DNA from: Haloplanus sp. HW8-1
GTDB lineage: Archaea; Halobacteriota; Halobacteria; Halobacteriales; Haloferacaceae
Length of the DNA: 64,000 bases
NCBI RefSeq assembly: GCF_023703795.1
Contig: NZ_CP098518.1
Span: forward strand, 1,736,001 to 1,800,000
Reading direction: 5' to 3'
In this document: piece after piece, positions 39,074-49,152 of the stretch
Numbering within the stretch: the stretch's first letter is position 1
How the letters are laid out: each line of letters begins with the position of its first letter
The notes under the pieces: model-generated
Told to the model about the DNA's origin: nothing
Databases searched by the model: none
Seen by the model: the letters and a program-made list of their open reading frames with translations, nothing else
Translations under genes and position numbers: made by a program

Positions 39074-41767
39074 ATGGATCTCCACCACCGCACCGTCCGC
39101 CAGGACGTCCGGGAGCTAGGGGAACTCCTCGGCGACGTACTCGAGGCACAGTCGTCCACGCAGGCGTTCGAGGCGGTCGAGGACCTCCGTACGGCGGCCA
39201 TCGACTACCGCGACGGCAGTCTGCCCTCGCGCGAACCGTTGCGAACAACCCTCGGCACGCTCGATTCCGATCTGGAGGGAGCAGCCGCGCGGGCCTTCAC
39301 CGCCTACTTCGAACTCATCAACCTCGCCGAGGAACGCGAGCGGGTGCGTGCCATCCGTCGGAGTTCCCAGGCGGGAACGCTGGCGGACAGTCCACGCGCG
39401 ACGGTCGCCTCGCTCGTCGAGGGGGACGCGGACGCCGAGACGGTCCAGCGGGTGCTCGACGACGTACTCATCCAGCCAACATTCACCGCTCACCCGACCG
39501 AGGCCCACCGGAAGACGGTCAAGGCGAAACTCCGGACCATCACGACACTCCTCGAAGGGCTGGACGAGCGCCGGCTGACCGACGCCGAGCGCCGGCAGTC
39601 CTGGGACCAACTGGAGGCGGAGGTGACGAGCCTGTGGCAGACCCCACAGGTCAGGGACCGTGCGCCCGAACCCGAAGACGAGGCACGCAACGTGCAGTGG
39701 TATCTGGAGAACACGCTCTTCGACGTGGTCGGCGACACGTACGCCGAACTGGAGGAGGTGCTCGCCGACTCCTATCCCGAGGTCGACGTGCCCAAACTCT
39801 TCGAGTTTCGGTCGTGGGCGGGCAGCGACCGCGACGGCAACCCCTCCGTGACCGTCGACGTGACCAGCGAGACGCTCGACCGGCAGCGGTCGGTCGTCCT
39901 CTCGAAGTACCGCGACGAACTGAAGCGGCTCTCGGGCATCCTCAGCCAGGACGCCGCCTGGATCACGCCGGGCGAGCGCTTCGAGGCGTCGCTCGTCGAC
40001 GACCGCGAGCGGCTTCCGGAGGTGGCACGCGACGCCGAGAGGCGATATCCACACGAGTTCTACCGCCAGAAACTCAAGCTGATGCGCGAGCGGCTGGAAC
40101 GGGTAAACGACGTACGTCCCGGTGGCTACACCGACGCCGAGGAGCTTGTCGACGACCTCGAAGCCATCGACGAGAGCCTGCGTCTGAACGACGCCGAATC
40201 GATCGCGGACGCCTACGTCGAACCGCTGCTCCGTAAGGTCGACACGTTCGGGTTCGCCCTCGCGAGTCTCGACCTGCGCGATCACCAGCAGAACCACACC
40301 GAGACGGTCGGGGAGTTGCTCGAAGGACGGGGCGTCGACTACCGCGACCGCGACGAGGCGGGTCGGATCGACGTGTTGACCGACGCGATCATGCAGGACG
40401 CCGACGTGGTCGACCTCGCGGACCCAGGTGACGTGAGCGAGACGGCCGAGCGGGTCTGCGAACGCTTCGAGGCACTCCGGGAGTGGCAACGGGAGTACGG
40501 CACCGACGCCATCGACACCTACTGCATCAGCATGACCGAAGAGCCGAGTCACGTCCTCGAAGTGCTCTTTTTGGCCGACCAGGCCGGCGTCGTCGACCTG
40601 CCCGAGTACAGCGGCCTCGACGTGGTGCCGCTGCTGGAGACCGAGAGCGCCCTCGACGGCGCCCGACGGATCATGGGGACACTCTTCGAGAACGAGGCGT
40701 ACGCGACGGCGCTCGACTGCCGAGGCGACACCCAGGAGATCATGCTGGGATACTCGGACTCGAACAAGGAGAACGGCTTCCTGGCGGCCAACTGGGATCT
40801 CTACCGGAACCAGCGGCGCCTCGCCCGCATCACCGACGAGTTCGACGTGTCGATGCGCCTGTTCCACGGGCGCGGCGGCTCCATCTCCCGGGGTGGCGGC
40901 CCGATGCACGAGGCGATGCTGGCACTGCCCGTCGAGACGGTCTCCGGCGAGATCAAGTTCACCGAACAGGGTGAGGCCATCGCGGAGAAGTACGGCAACC
41001 CGCGGATCGCCGAACGCAACCTCGAACGGATGCTCGACGCGCAGATCCGGGCGCGACGCGAGTCGCTCGCCGGCCCGGGCGAACCGACGCCCGACGCCTG
41101 GAGCGAGGCGATGGGGACCATGGCCGGGGCCGCCAGGGACGCGTACCAGGACCTCCTCGACACCGAGGGGTTCATCCCCTACTTCGAGACGGCGACGCCG
41201 ATCACGGTCATCGAGGACCTCAACCTCGGGTCGCGCCCGGCGTCGCGCTCCGGCGAGCGTACCGTCGAGGACCTCCGGGCCATCCCGTGGGTGTTCTCGT
41301 GGACGCAGTCCCGGTGTATCATCCCGGGGTGGTACGGGCTGGCCACCGGGGTCGACGCCTACCTCGACGACGGCGGCTCGATGGAGACCCTGCGGAAGAT
41401 GTACGAGCACTGGCCCTTCTTCAGAACAACCCTCGACAACGCCGCGCAGTCGATGGCGCGCACGGATATGGAGATCGCCGAGGTGTACGCGGGACTCGCC
41501 CCCGCCGAGTTGCGCGACCGCTTTTTCCCACGGATCCGCGACGAGTACGAACGCGCCGCCGACCTCGCACTCGCGATCACCGACCGCGACGACCTGGTGC
41601 GACAGGACTGGTTCCGGGAGAGTCTCGACCGGCGCAACCCCTACGTCGACCCGCTGAACCTGCTCCAGACGCGGCTGCTGGCCCGCGACGAACGGACACC
41701 CGCCGAGGAGCGGACCCTCCGCCTGACGGTCAAGGGGATCGCGGCGGGGATGAAGAGTACGGGCTGA
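39074..41767 (+). CDS. ppc: Phosphoenolpyruvate carboxylase
   Basis: A bacterial-type PEP carboxylase of 897 residues that makes oxaloacetate from PEP and bicarbonate, feeding the TCA cycle. Catalytic motifs: TAHPTEA at about 139-145, FHGRGGSISRGGGP at about 597-610, and the GYSDSNKENG segment. The conserved C-terminal end is GMKSTG (usually QNTG or RNTG). No small archaeal-type PEPC is involved. A TTTAAC element is 25-31 nt before the ATG. It ends 4 nt before the acetyltransferase. Confidence 0.96.
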   Translation: MDLHHRTVRQDVRELGELLGDVLEAQSSTQAFEAVEDLRTAAIDYRDGSLPSREPLRTTLGTLDSDLEGAAARAFTAYFELINLAEERERVRAIRRSSQAGTLADSPRATVASLVEGDADAETVQRVLDDVLIQPTFTAHPTEAHRKTVKAKLRTITTLLEGLDERRLTDAERRQSWDQLEAEVTSLWQTPQVRDRAPEPEDEARNVQWYLENTLFDVVGDTYAELEEVLADSYPEVDVPKLFEFRSWAGSDRDGNPSVTVDVTSETLDRQRSVVLSKYRDELKRLSGILSQDAAWITPGERFEASLVDDRERLPEVARDAERRYPHEFYRQKLKLMRERLERVNDVRPGGYTDAEELVDDLEAIDESLRLNDAESIADAYVEPLLRKVDTFGFALASLDLRDHQQNHTETVGELLEGRGVDYRDRDEAGRIDVLTDAIMQDADVVDLADPGDVSETAERVCERFEALREWQREYGTDAIDTYCISMTEEPSHVLEVLFLADQAGVVDLPEYSGLDVVPLLETESALDGARRIMGTLFENEAYATALDCRGDTQEIMLGYSDSNKENGFLAANWDLYRNQRRLARITDEFDVSMRLFHGRGGSISRGGGPMHEAMLALPVETVSGEIKFTEQGEAIAEKYGNPRIAERNLERMLDAQIRARRESLAGPGEPTPDAWSEAMGTMAGAARDAYQDLLDTEGFIPYFETATPITVIEDLNLGSRPASRSGERTVEDLRAIPWVFSWTQSRCIIPGWYGLATGVDAYLDDGGSMETLRKMYEHWPFFRTTLDNAAQSMARTDMEIAEVYAGLAPAELRDRFFPRIRDEYERAADLALAITDRDDLVRQDWFRESLDRRNPYVDPLNLLQTRLLARDERTPAEERTLRLTVKGIAAGMKSTG

Positions 41768-41771
41768 CCTA

Positions 41772-42209
41772 ATGACGCCCTCGGTCACGCTCCACCCCGG
41801 GACGGCGGCGCCCGACTACGTCGAGACCCTCCTCGACCGAAACGGCCTCCCCGTACGGGACGTCAGAGCCCATCCGGAGGCGTTCCACTACGCGACGGTC
41901 GAGGGCGAACGGATCGGGGTCGGCGGCCTCGAACGCTACGACGACGTCGGGCTTCTCCGGTCGGTCGCCGTCGAGGCCGGGAAACGGGGGTACGGCTACG
42001 GGAGCGAACTCTGCGAGGCCCTGGAGTCGAAGGCTCGGGCGACCGGCGTCGAGACGCTCTACCTCCTCACGACGACGGCGTCGGCGTTCTTCGCGGCACA
42101 GGGGTACGCCCCGATCGAGCGGACGACCGTCCCGGACGCCATCCGGAAAACGACGGAGTTCGCGGAGCTCTGTCCGGCGACGGCGACCTGCATGCGAAAG
42201 TCGTTGTAG
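41772..42209 (+). CDS. GNAT N-acetyltransferase, ArsN2-like
   Basis: A 145-residue GNAT acyltransferase. The acetyl-CoA loop appears in AVEAGKRGYGYGSELC, followed by the helix and the TLYLLTTTASAFFAAQGYAP strand-helix pair. The C-terminal FAELCPATATCMRKSL is the ending seen in ArsN2-type proteins associated with arsenic resistance operons. No ars genes are close, so substrate is unproven. It starts 4 nt after ppc and is probably cotranscribed. Confidence 0.78.
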   Translation: MTPSVTLHPGTAAPDYVETLLDRNGLPVRDVRAHPEAFHYATVEGERIGVGGLERYDDVGLLRSVAVEAGKRGYGYGSELCEALESKARATGVETLYLLTTTASAFFAAQGYAPIERTTVPDAIRKTTEFAELCPATATCMRKSL

Positions 42210-42281
42210 CCGCCCGCTGCCGCCGTCGCCCGGCATCGAAGGCTTTATTCGCCGCCTCGGCCTCGGCTACGACAAGTAACC

Positions 42282-42812
42282 ATGTCGGACAAACCCGCCT
42301 CCATGTACCGGGAGATCAGCAAACGCCCGTACACGCGACGCGAGTACATCACGGGCATCCCGGGCTCCAAGATCGCACAGCACAACATGGGCAACCTCCA
42401 GACCGGTCCCGATGACTACCCGGTCCACATCAGCCTCGAAGTCGAGGAGGAGTGTCAGATCCGCCACGGTGCGCTCGAAGCCTCGCGCCTGTCGGCCAAC
42501 CGACGCCTCCTGAAGGAGGTCGGCCAGGAGAACTACAAGATGGTCCTCCGGAAGTTCCCCCACCACGTCATCCGCGAGAACAAGCAGGCGACGGGTGCGG
42601 GCGCGGACCGCGTCTCCGACGGGATGCGACAGGCGTTCGGCAAGCCGGTCGGCACCGCCGCCCGCGTCAACGCCAACGAGACGATCTTTACCTGTTACTG
42701 CAACCCCGAGGACGCCGCCACGGTCAAGGACGCCTTCCGACGGTCGTACAACAAGATCTCGCCACCGTGTCGCATCGTCGTCGAACAGGGCGAACAGCTG
42801 CTCGTCGCCTGA
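42282..42812 (+). CDS. rpl10e: 50S ribosomal protein L10e (uL16)
   Basis: A 176-residue large-subunit protein near the peptidyl-transferase centre and A-site tRNA (universal uL16). Family features: [18 protein letters not shown], GVPxSKI-like [30 protein letters not shown] and the RKF-PHH loop. Its promoter element (ggctttattcg, about 42241-42251) is 31-41 nt before the ATG. A T6 run follows the stop. Confidence 0.97.
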   Translation: MSDKPASMYREISKRPYTRREYITGIPGSKIAQHNMGNLQTGPDDYPVHISLEVEEECQIRHGALEASRLSANRRLLKEVGQENYKMVLRKFPHHVIRENKQATGAGADRVSDGMRQAFGKPVGTAARVNANETIFTCYCNPEDAATVKDAFRRSYNKISPPCRIVVEQGEQLLVA

Positions 42813-42824
42813 CGACCCGCGGAC

Positions 42825-42830
42825 TTTTTT
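42825..42830 (+). terminator. T-run after rpl10e
   Basis: Six Ts starting 13 nt after the rpl10e stop fit an archaeal U-rich terminator. The same run lies 23-28 nt before the next ATG (42853) and could also serve as that gene's TATA-like element, so the assignment is ambiguous. Confidence 0.35.
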
Positions 42831-42852
42831 CCACCCCGCCGTCAGTGGGGGT

Positions 42853-43716
42853 ATGCTTCGTCTCGCGGTGACCACCCGGGCCGAGACCTTCGACCGTCTG
42901 CGTGACCCCCTCGCGGATCGGGGCATCGAGGTCGCCCACCTCGCGGCCGAGGGCCGATCCATCGACCTCTCGACGCCCCCCGCCGAGCGGTTCGACGTCG
43001 GCCTCGTCTTCCCCTCGTGTACGCAGGCGGGGGCGGCCCTGTCGGCGCTTCACGACTTGTCGTGGGTGAACGGCCGCGAGACGGTGCTGACCTCGCGCAA
43101 CAAGGGCGGCGTCCTCGCGACGCTCGGGGCGGCGGACCTCCCGGTCCCCGAGACGACGATGATCGCCAGCCCCGTCGACGAGGACGCCCTCGCCGCCGCC
43201 GTCGCCGACTTCTCGTGGCCGGTCGTGATCAAGCCCAACTCCACGACCCGCGGGACGGGGGTGGCGAAAGCGACGGATCTCGACTCCCTACTGGGGATCG
43301 CCGACTACCTCGATCTGATCCACGACTACCGCGCCACCGGCGACAAGACGTTCCTCTTACAGGAGTATCTGCCCGACGCCCGCGACTACCGGGTGATGGT
43401 CGTCGACGGGGCGTACGCGGGTGCGGTGGAGCGACACCTCCCCGAGGCCGACCGGGCGTCGGGCCGCTGGAAACACAACGTCCACCGTGGCGCCGCGGCG
43501 ACCGGCGTCGACCTGTCGCCGGAGCTCCGGGACCTCGCCGAGCGGGCGGCCGCGGCGCTCGACGCGCCGTATCTCGGGGTGGACCTGCTGGTGACCGACG
43601 AGCGTGTGGTCGTCGCGGAGACGAACGCGCGGCCGACGGTCGACGCCGCGACCAAGTACGTCCCGGACTTCTACGACCGGCTGGCGTCGCTGATCCGGAC
43701 CACGGCCGACGCGTAA
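42853..43716 (+). CDS. ATP-grasp enzyme (RimK-like)
   Basis: A 287-residue ATP-grasp ligase. Features: the N-terminal Rossmann-like part, then the ATP-binding WPVVIKPNSTTRGTG loop, LLQEYLPDARDYRVMVVDG (lid and metal site) and the C-terminal VVVAETNARPTVDAATK with the metal-binding Glu and Asn. It belongs to the RimK/LysX type that joins a carboxylate to an amine. The acceptor is not evident; no peptide or carrier gene lies next to it. The ATG at 42853 is preferred; the long frame extending upstream antedates the real start. Confidence 0.85.
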   Translation: MLRLAVTTRAETFDRLRDPLADRGIEVAHLAAEGRSIDLSTPPAERFDVGLVFPSCTQAGAALSALHDLSWVNGRETVLTSRNKGGVLATLGAADLPVPETTMIASPVDEDALAAAVADFSWPVVIKPNSTTRGTGVAKATDLDSLLGIADYLDLIHDYRATGDKTFLLQEYLPDARDYRVMVVDGAYAGAVERHLPEADRASGRWKHNVHRGAAATGVDLSPELRDLAERAAAALDAPYLGVDLLVTDERVVVAETNARPTVDAATKYVPDFYDRLASLIRTTADA

Positions 43717-43722
43717 TCAGGA

Positions 43723-44094
43723 CTACTCCACGTCGATGGCGGCGGAGTCGCCGAGTTTGTCGACGGTGACCTGGAGGACGCCGTTGTTGAACGTGGCCGA
43801 CGCGGAGTGTTCGTCGACTCGGGTGGGGAGGCGGACGCGTTCGTCGTACTCGCGGTGGGGGGAGGCGGCGCTGATCGTGAGGGTTTCGCCGTCACATTTC
43901 AGTTCGATCCCCTCCTTTTCGACGCCCGGGAGGTCGGCGACGAGTCGGATCCGTTCCGCTTCCTCGTAGACGTCGACGTGGGTCTCGGAGGCGAAGCCGG
44001 AGCCGTCGCCGGCGGTGCCCGTCATCTCGTTCATCATCCGTTCGATCTCGTCGAAAATGTCGTCGAACGGGTCGTCGCGGTCGTCGCCTCTCAT
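43723..44094 (-). CDS. Hsp20-type small heat shock protein
   Basis: A 123-residue alpha-crystallin-domain chaperone (domain about 38-120). It shows the strand VDVYEEAERIRLVADLPGVE and the C-terminal half with ATFNNGVLQVTVDK, the typical A-x-x-x-N-G-V-L motif. The N-terminal region is acidic and Met-rich (IERMMNEM). There is no I-x-I tail, so oligomerisation may be limited. It is convergent with the ATP-grasp gene (6 nt apart). Confidence 0.9.
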   Translation of the reverse strand: MRGDDRDDPFDDIFDEIERMMNEMTGTAGDGSGFASETHVDVYEEAERIRLVADLPGVEKEGIELKCDGETLTISAASPHREYDERVRLPTRVDEHSASATFNNGVLQVTVDKLGDSAAIDVE

Positions 44095-44221
44095 GGCCTA
44101 CCGTAGGCCGCTCCCGGTCAAAAACTTTCTGTCGTCGCTCCCCACGGTAGCGGGTCGCATGCTCGTTCGCCCGGAATCGCCCGTTTGAAATACTCGTCCC
44201 GCCATCGGACGGACGAGGCTC

Positions 44222-45442
44222 ATGTTCAAGACGCTCGACGACATCGGGTCCGGGAACCGCGTCCTCGTCCGACTGGATCTCAACTCGCCGGTCGAGGACG
44301 GCATCGTCAGGGACAATCGACGGTTCGAACGCCACGCCCGGACCGTTCGGGAACTCGTCGAGACCGGGAACCGCGTCGTCGTCATGGCTCACCAGGGACG
44401 GCCGGGCCGGGACTCCTTCATCTCGCTCGATCAGCACGCGGACCTCCTGGCGGAGTACGTCGAGACCCCCGTCGCGTTCGTCGACGACGTCCACGGCGAG
44501 GCGGCCATCGAGGCCATCCGTTCGCTCGGCGCTGGCGAGGTACTCCTGCTCGAGAACGTCCGGATGTGCGACGACGAACTCCCGGAGAAGACGCCCGCGG
44601 AACACGCCGAGAGCGCGTTCGTCCGCGCGCTCGCCCCCGAGTTCGACTGTTACGTGAACGACGCCTACTCGGCGGCCCACCGCGCGCACGCCTCGCTCGT
44701 GGGCTTTCCGCTCGTGCTCCCCGCCTACGCCGGCCGGGTCATGGAGGCGGAGTACGAGGCCAACACCAGCATCGCTAGCCGGGAGTTCGACGGCCCCGTG
44801 ACGATGGTCCTCGGCGGTGCGAAGGCCACCGACGTCATCGACGTGATGTCGGCCCTCGACGAGGCCATCGATCATTACCTCCTCGGCGGCATCGTCGGCG
44901 AACTCTTCCTCCGGGCGGCGGGATACGACGTGGGGTACGACGTCGGCGACACCGAACTGTACGACCACCAGTGGGCGGACAACGAGGCGCGGATCCGGGA
45001 ACTCCTCGCGGAGCGCGGCGACCGCATCCATCTCCCCTTCGATCTGGCGTACGAACGCGACGACGCGCGGGCGGAAGTCCCCGTGGCGGACGTAAAGAAA
45101 GATCAGCCGTTGCTCGACGTGGGATCGCTCACCGTCGGTCGCTACGGGAACGTCATCGAAGACTCGGCGGCCGTGTTCGTCAAAGGTGCTCTCGGGGTCT
45201 TCGAGGACGAACGCTTCGCCGACGGGACGGTCGGCATCCTCGAATCCATCGCCTCGACGGACTGCTTTTCGGTCATCGGAGGAGGGGACACCTCTCGCGC
45301 CATCGAACTCTACGGCCTCGACGAGGAGTACTTCTCGCACGTCTCCATCGCCGGCGGCGCCTACGTCCGGGCGCTCACCGGCCAGTCGCTTCCCGCCGTC
45401 GACGCGCTGCGGGACTCCGAGTGCGATGCGTCCGGGGTCTGA
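44222..45442 (+). CDS. pgk: Phosphoglycerate kinase
   Basis: A glycolytic/gluconeogenic kinase of 406 residues that converts 1,3-bisphosphoglycerate and ADP to 3-phosphoglycerate and ATP. N-domain motifs: LVRLDLNSPV (about 14-23) and MAHQGRPGRD; the nucleotide domain has VLGGAKATDVIDVM, GTVGILESIAS and the GGGDTSRAIE loop. The catalytic Arg and Asp positions are kept. It is convergent with gap, the stops being 3 nt apart, so the two adjacent steps of lower glycolysis face each other. Confidence 0.96.
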   Translation: MFKTLDDIGSGNRVLVRLDLNSPVEDGIVRDNRRFERHARTVRELVETGNRVVVMAHQGRPGRDSFISLDQHADLLAEYVETPVAFVDDVHGEAAIEAIRSLGAGEVLLLENVRMCDDELPEKTPAEHAESAFVRALAPEFDCYVNDAYSAAHRAHASLVGFPLVLPAYAGRVMEAEYEANTSIASREFDGPVTMVLGGAKATDVIDVMSALDEAIDHYLLGGIVGELFLRAAGYDVGYDVGDTELYDHQWADNEARIRELLAERGDRIHLPFDLAYERDDARAEVPVADVKKDQPLLDVGSLTVGRYGNVIEDSAAVFVKGALGVFEDERFADGTVGILESIASTDCFSVIGGGDTSRAIELYGLDEEYFSHVSIAGGAYVRALTGQSLPAVDALRDSECDASGV

Positions 45443-45445
45443 CGC

Positions 45446-46471
45446 CTACCGACCGTAGTCGATGCCGACGCCCATCGCGTCCTCGGTCGTCGCCCGGCTC
45501 TCGGCCGCGTCGGCGTCGCCGGTGAGCGCCCTGATCGCGTCCACGTTCTCGGGCACCACGTCACTCTCCTGGTGGATCGCCTGGAAGAGGTAGAGGTCGC
45601 GGTCCTCGACGGTGATCGACTCCGACCAGATGCAGTTCTCCCAGAGGTCGCCCCGGGGGCGGCCGGCGTCGTTGGCGAACTCCTTGAGTTTCCCCGCGCC
45701 GTCGATGTCCGCGGTAGCCGGGATCTGGAACAGTCGTGTCTCGTCCGCGAACAGGTCACGCACGTCGTCGGCGTCCGGCGACGACTCCAGGGTCACGTTG
45801 ACACTGTGGGTGTGCATCAGCGTCGCCGGCACCTTCAGCCCGAGCGTGTCGATGTCGATATCGGGCAGGATCGTGTTCACGTCGGGGCCGTGATGCGAGG
45901 GGAGGGTCACCGGATCCGGGAGAATGTCGTCGATGGGTCCGCGGTCGGTCTGGCCGAGGTCGCCGCCGCGCCGAACGAGCGTGACGCGGGCCTTCTCGAC
46001 GCCGTAGGTCTCGTCGAGGGGTGCGAGGATCCGCGCGAGCCCCGTGGTGTTACAGGAGACGACTCGCGCGGAGTCGGCGCCGACGGCGTCGGCGTAGTTG
46101 GCGCGTGCGTTGAAGCTCACGTCGGCCACGTCCGCGTCCTCGCCGCCCTGGAAGATGGCGGGGGTGTCGTGGGCCTCGTAGCGGGCAGCGTTCTCGGCAC
46201 CGATTCCGGAGGGCGTACAGTCGACCACGACGTCCGCCGCGACCACCAACTCCTCGACCTCGCCCGCGAGTTCGAGCCCCGCCTCGGCGAAGCGGTCGGC
46301 GCGTTCGGCGACGGCCGCATAGAGCGGGTAGCCGTTTCGCACCGCCGCCTCGGCCTCGAAGTTCGGACGGGTCTTGGCGACGCCGACCAGCTCCATGTCC
46401 GGCTGTGCCTCGACCGCGTCAGCGACGCGTTTTCCGATGGTTCCGTAGCCGTTGACGCCGACCTTCGTCAT
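45446..46471 (-). CDS. gap: Type II glyceraldehyde-3-phosphate dehydrogenase
   Basis: Archaeal-type, NAD(P)-dependent phosphorylating GAPDH of 341 residues. The Rossmann start [17 protein letters not shown], the GGEDAD and DCTPSG segments, and the catalytic Cys in SCNTTG at residue 140 are all present, with the later HSVNVTLES catalytic-His region. Haloarchaea often have type I and type II enzymes, with type II working in gluconeogenesis. Its 3' end faces pgk with a 3-nt gap, leaving no room for separate terminators. Confidence 0.96.
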   Translation of the reverse strand: MTKVGVNGYGTIGKRVADAVEAQPDMELVGVAKTRPNFEAEAAVRNGYPLYAAVAERADRFAEAGLELAGEVEELVVAADVVVDCTPSGIGAENAARYEAHDTPAIFQGGEDADVADVSFNARANYADAVGADSARVVSCNTTGLARILAPLDETYGVEKARVTLVRRGGDLGQTDRGPIDDILPDPVTLPSHHGPDVNTILPDIDIDTLGLKVPATLMHTHSVNVTLESSPDADDVRDLFADETRLFQIPATADIDGAGKLKEFANDAGRPRGDLWENCIWSESITVEDRDLYLFQAIHQESDVVPENVDAIRALTGDADAAESRATTEDAMGVGIDYGR

Positions 46472-46523
46472 ACGCGGACTCGACGACCAACGGGCATAAT
46501 CGTTTCGAGCCGCGTCGTACGCC

Positions 46524-47273
46524 CTACTGGTACGCCATCGCCTGTGCCACCTTCTGGCCCCGGTAGTACCCCGGGGCTGTCGCGACGGTCGCGGTCTTGA
46601 TCTCTCCGTCGACGGTCCGGAGGCGGAACTCCGTCTGTGGCAGCGGCGTACCCTCCTCCATGAGTCGCTCGAACCGCTCGGCCGCCCGCGTCCTGTCGTC
46701 CGGATGGAGGAATTCGACGAAGTACCACCCTTCCAGTTCCGCGTGTGAGTCGGCGTGTAGGAAGTCGACGGCGGCGTCGTTCGAGTAGACCATCTCGCCG
46801 CTCCGGTCGAAGACGATGATCGGGATGGGTGCGGTATCGACGAGGTTGTGGTAGCGCTCCTCGGTCCGCGTCACCGCCGTCTCCGCACGGAACACGCGGA
46901 CGCTGTTGGCGATGCGGTTGGCGAGTAGTGCGTACTGGTCCGTCCCGGTCTCCTTCTGGAGGTACTCGGTGACGCCGGCCGAGATGGCTTTGCTCGCTAT
47001 CTCCTCGGAGCCCCGCCCCGTGAACAGGATGAACGGGAACTTCGAATTCGCCTCGCGGACGCGTTCGAGGAACTCGATGCCGGTCCGGCCGGGCATGTCG
47101 TGATCGGAGACGATACAGTCCACGTCGGTCGCGCCGAACCGCTCCAACCCCTCCTCGACGCTCGTCGCCGTCACGACGTCGAATCTGTCGTCCGCGCGTT
47201 CGAGAAAGGTGGCCGCCATTTCCACGAAATCGGGGTCGTCGTCCACGTGGAGAACGCGGATCCGGGTTCCCAT
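46524..47273 (-). CDS. Response regulator with PAS domain
   Basis: A 249-residue two-domain protein. The receiver (5-122) has DDD near residues 11-13, the phospho-acceptor Asp in [13 protein letters not shown] (about 55-57), Thr in LFTGRG and Lys in LQKETG. A linker helix leads to a PAS domain (about 140-245) with [23 protein letters not shown]. No kinase or output domain follows. Such RR-PAS proteins in haloarchaea usually relay to histidine kinases elsewhere. The start ATG 47273 gives [12 protein letters not shown]. Confidence 0.88.
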   Translation of the reverse strand: MGTRIRVLHVDDDPDFVEMAATFLERADDRFDVVTATSVEEGLERFGATDVDCIVSDHDMPGRTGIEFLERVREANSKFPFILFTGRGSEEIASKAISAGVTEYLQKETGTDQYALLANRIANSVRVFRAETAVTRTEERYHNLVDTAPIPIIVFDRSGEMVYSNDAAVDFLHADSHAELEGWYFVEFLHPDDRTRAAERFERLMEEGTPLPQTEFRLRTVDGEIKTATVATAPGYYRGQKVAQAMAYQ

Positions 47274-47431
47274 ACGCGAGGATACGTCCCGGCGGAGATA
47301 GTGTTTGTGATCCTCGTTATCACACAGCACGGTCCTCGACGGGTCGTTTCCCGTCCCGGAACGGGCCGAGCAGGGCGGTCCCGCCGCGACGGAGGGCAAG
47401 GGATAACCGACACGCGGCCGTCCGTTCGACC

Positions 47432-48391
47432 ATGTCCAGTCCACTCTTCGAGGCCGCCGAAACCGCGATCCACCAGTGCATGGCGCTCGAGGCCGACGAG
47501 TCCTGTGCCGTCGTCACCGACGACGAGCGACTCCCCATCGGCGAGGCGCTCTACGACGTCGCGAGCGACGTGACCGACGACGCCGTCCTCCTGCGGTACC
47601 CGCCGGGGGCGCAACACGGAACCGAACCCCCGGCGCCGGTCGCGGCGGCGATGGCCGACGCCGACGTGGTGCTCGCGCCGACGACCAAGAGCCTGAGTCA
47701 CACTCGCGCACGCAAGCACGCGACCGACGCCGGGGCTCGCGCCGCGACGCTCCCGGGTGTCACGGAGGACGTGATGATCGCGGGGCTGGACGCCGACTAC
47801 GAGACCATCGCCCGCCACTGCAGCGAGGTACTGGCACAGGTCGCCGACGCCGACGAGGTCCGAATCACCACGGACGCGGGCACCGACCTCACGGTGGTCC
47901 CCGGCGACCGGGAGTGGATTCCCGACACCGGGATCGTTCACGAACTAGGAGACTTCTCGAATCTCCCGGCCGGCGAGGTGTTCGTCAGCCCCGAAACGGC
48001 GGACGGAACCTACGTCGTCGACGGGACGATGATGCCTCACGGGCTGGTCGACGAGTCGCTCCGGTTCGAGGTCGAGGACGGCTTCGTCACCCACATCTCC
48101 GACGACGCGGTCCGCGAGCAGGTGGAGACGGCACGCGAGGCGGTCGGCGAAGACGCTGCGAACCTCGCTGAACTCGGCATCGGGACCAACGTCGGCGTGA
48201 CGGAACTCGTCGGTTCCGTCCTACTGGACGAGAAGGCCGCGGGCACCGTCCACGTCGCCATCGGCGACGACGCGAGCATCGGCGGCGACGTCGAGGCGCC
48301 CCTTCACCTCGACGGAATCATCCGCGAGCCGACGGTGTACGCCGACGGGGAGGTCGTGACACTCCCGACGACCGACCGGCGAGAAGAGTGA
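47432..48391 (+). CDS. Aminopeptidase, M29-like
   Basis: A 319-residue predicted metallo-aminopeptidase of the M29 (thermophilic aminopeptidase) type. The C-terminal half shows GDFSNLPAGEVFVSPETADGT, ELGIGTNVGVTELVGSVLLDEKAAGTVHVAIGDD and the final HLDGIIREPTVYADG with His and Asp metal-ligand candidates. These match the M29 pattern as I recall it. The N-terminal half is more variable. It is a cytoplasmic peptide-degrading enzyme. It is divergent from the PAS response regulator. Confidence 0.82.
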   Translation: MSSPLFEAAETAIHQCMALEADESCAVVTDDERLPIGEALYDVASDVTDDAVLLRYPPGAQHGTEPPAPVAAAMADADVVLAPTTKSLSHTRARKHATDAGARAATLPGVTEDVMIAGLDADYETIARHCSEVLAQVADADEVRITTDAGTDLTVVPGDREWIPDTGIVHELGDFSNLPAGEVFVSPETADGTYVVDGTMMPHGLVDESLRFEVEDGFVTHISDDAVREQVETAREAVGEDAANLAELGIGTNVGVTELVGSVLLDEKAAGTVHVAIGDDASIGGDVEAPLHLDGIIREPTVYADGEVVTLPTTDRREE

Positions 48392-48444
48392 GACTGCGGC
48401 GGTCACCGCCCTCTTGGCGACCGATCGGGTGAGCGGCGTGGTAG

Positions 48445-48936
48445 CTATCCGGACGACCCGTCCTCGTCGACTTCATCGTCGAGGAACCCGTGGTACGGAC
48501 AGACGTACTCGTCGCGGATGATCTGCTCGTCGACGATGTCCAGACCGAGCTCGTCCAGTTCCTCGGCGATCCGATTGAGGTCGTCGTGGTCCCGTCCGAT
48601 GGCGTTCACGTACACGTTCCGCTTCCCGGTCATGATCTCTCGTACCGCCGTGACGCCGTGCACCTCCCGCGCCCGGTTCGCCAGCGAGTCCCGTTCGGTG
48701 ACCGGTGCCGTGCAGATGATCTTCGTGTATAGCGGGTAGCCCGCCAGATCGTAGTCGATGTCGATGTGGTACCCGCGGACGATACCGCTCTCTTCGAGTT
48801 TGTTGAGCCGTGTCCGGACGGTGCTCGACGACAACCCGAGTTGCTCCGCGATGTCGCTCGACGACGTCCGGCGGGCGTCCTGCTGGAGGTAGTAGAGGAT
48901 GGATCTGTCGATCGAATCCAGCTCGCCGTCTTTCAT
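48445..48936 (-). CDS. Lrp/AsnC family transcriptional regulator
   Basis: A 163-residue regulator. The N-terminal HTH (8-60) has IDRSILYYLQQDARRTSSSD and LGLSSSTVRTRLNKLEESG, and the C-terminal RAM ligand-binding domain (65-150) has YPLYTKIICTAP and AVREIMTGKRNVYVNAIGRD. Proteins of this class sense amino acids. It is divergent from a TrkA-N/APC transporter pair, the likely target. The ATG at 48936 is used. Confidence 0.9.
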   Translation of the reverse strand: MKDGELDSIDRSILYYLQQDARRTSSSDIAEQLGLSSSTVRTRLNKLEESGIVRGYHIDIDYDLAGYPLYTKIICTAPVTERDSLANRAREVHGVTAVREIMTGKRNVYVNAIGRDHDDLNRIAEELDELGLDIVDEQIIRDEYVCPYHGFLDDEVDEDGSSG

Positions 48937-49152
48937 GACTGCGGGGTTTCGTCGCCCCCCGTTTGAGGTTTGTGCCCCGACGTCGGGTTCGACCGAGACG
49001 GCGAGTCGTCTCCGCACGCTTCTTTGATAACGGGAGTCGTGTAAAATGCGATCTGAAAAGACGATCTGTCAAAATAATCGGTCAATTTATGCTACTGCGT
49101 CATATAGTGGGTGGTGACGGGAGCCTCCGACGGCTCCGTCGCCTCACCAGCC
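48937..49152. promoter_or_regulatory. Divergent control region Lrp / transporter
   Basis: A 216 nt AT-rich gap containing gtcaaaataatcggtcaattta (about 49067-49088) with two copies of the half-site GTCAA separated by 10-11 nt, a plausible Lrp-type operator next to the promoter. The reading is inferential. Confidence 0.4.

Noticed and set aside
39116-41788. Antisense 890-codon frame over ppc
   Set aside because: A shadow of ppc; long antisense frames are expected at this G+C.
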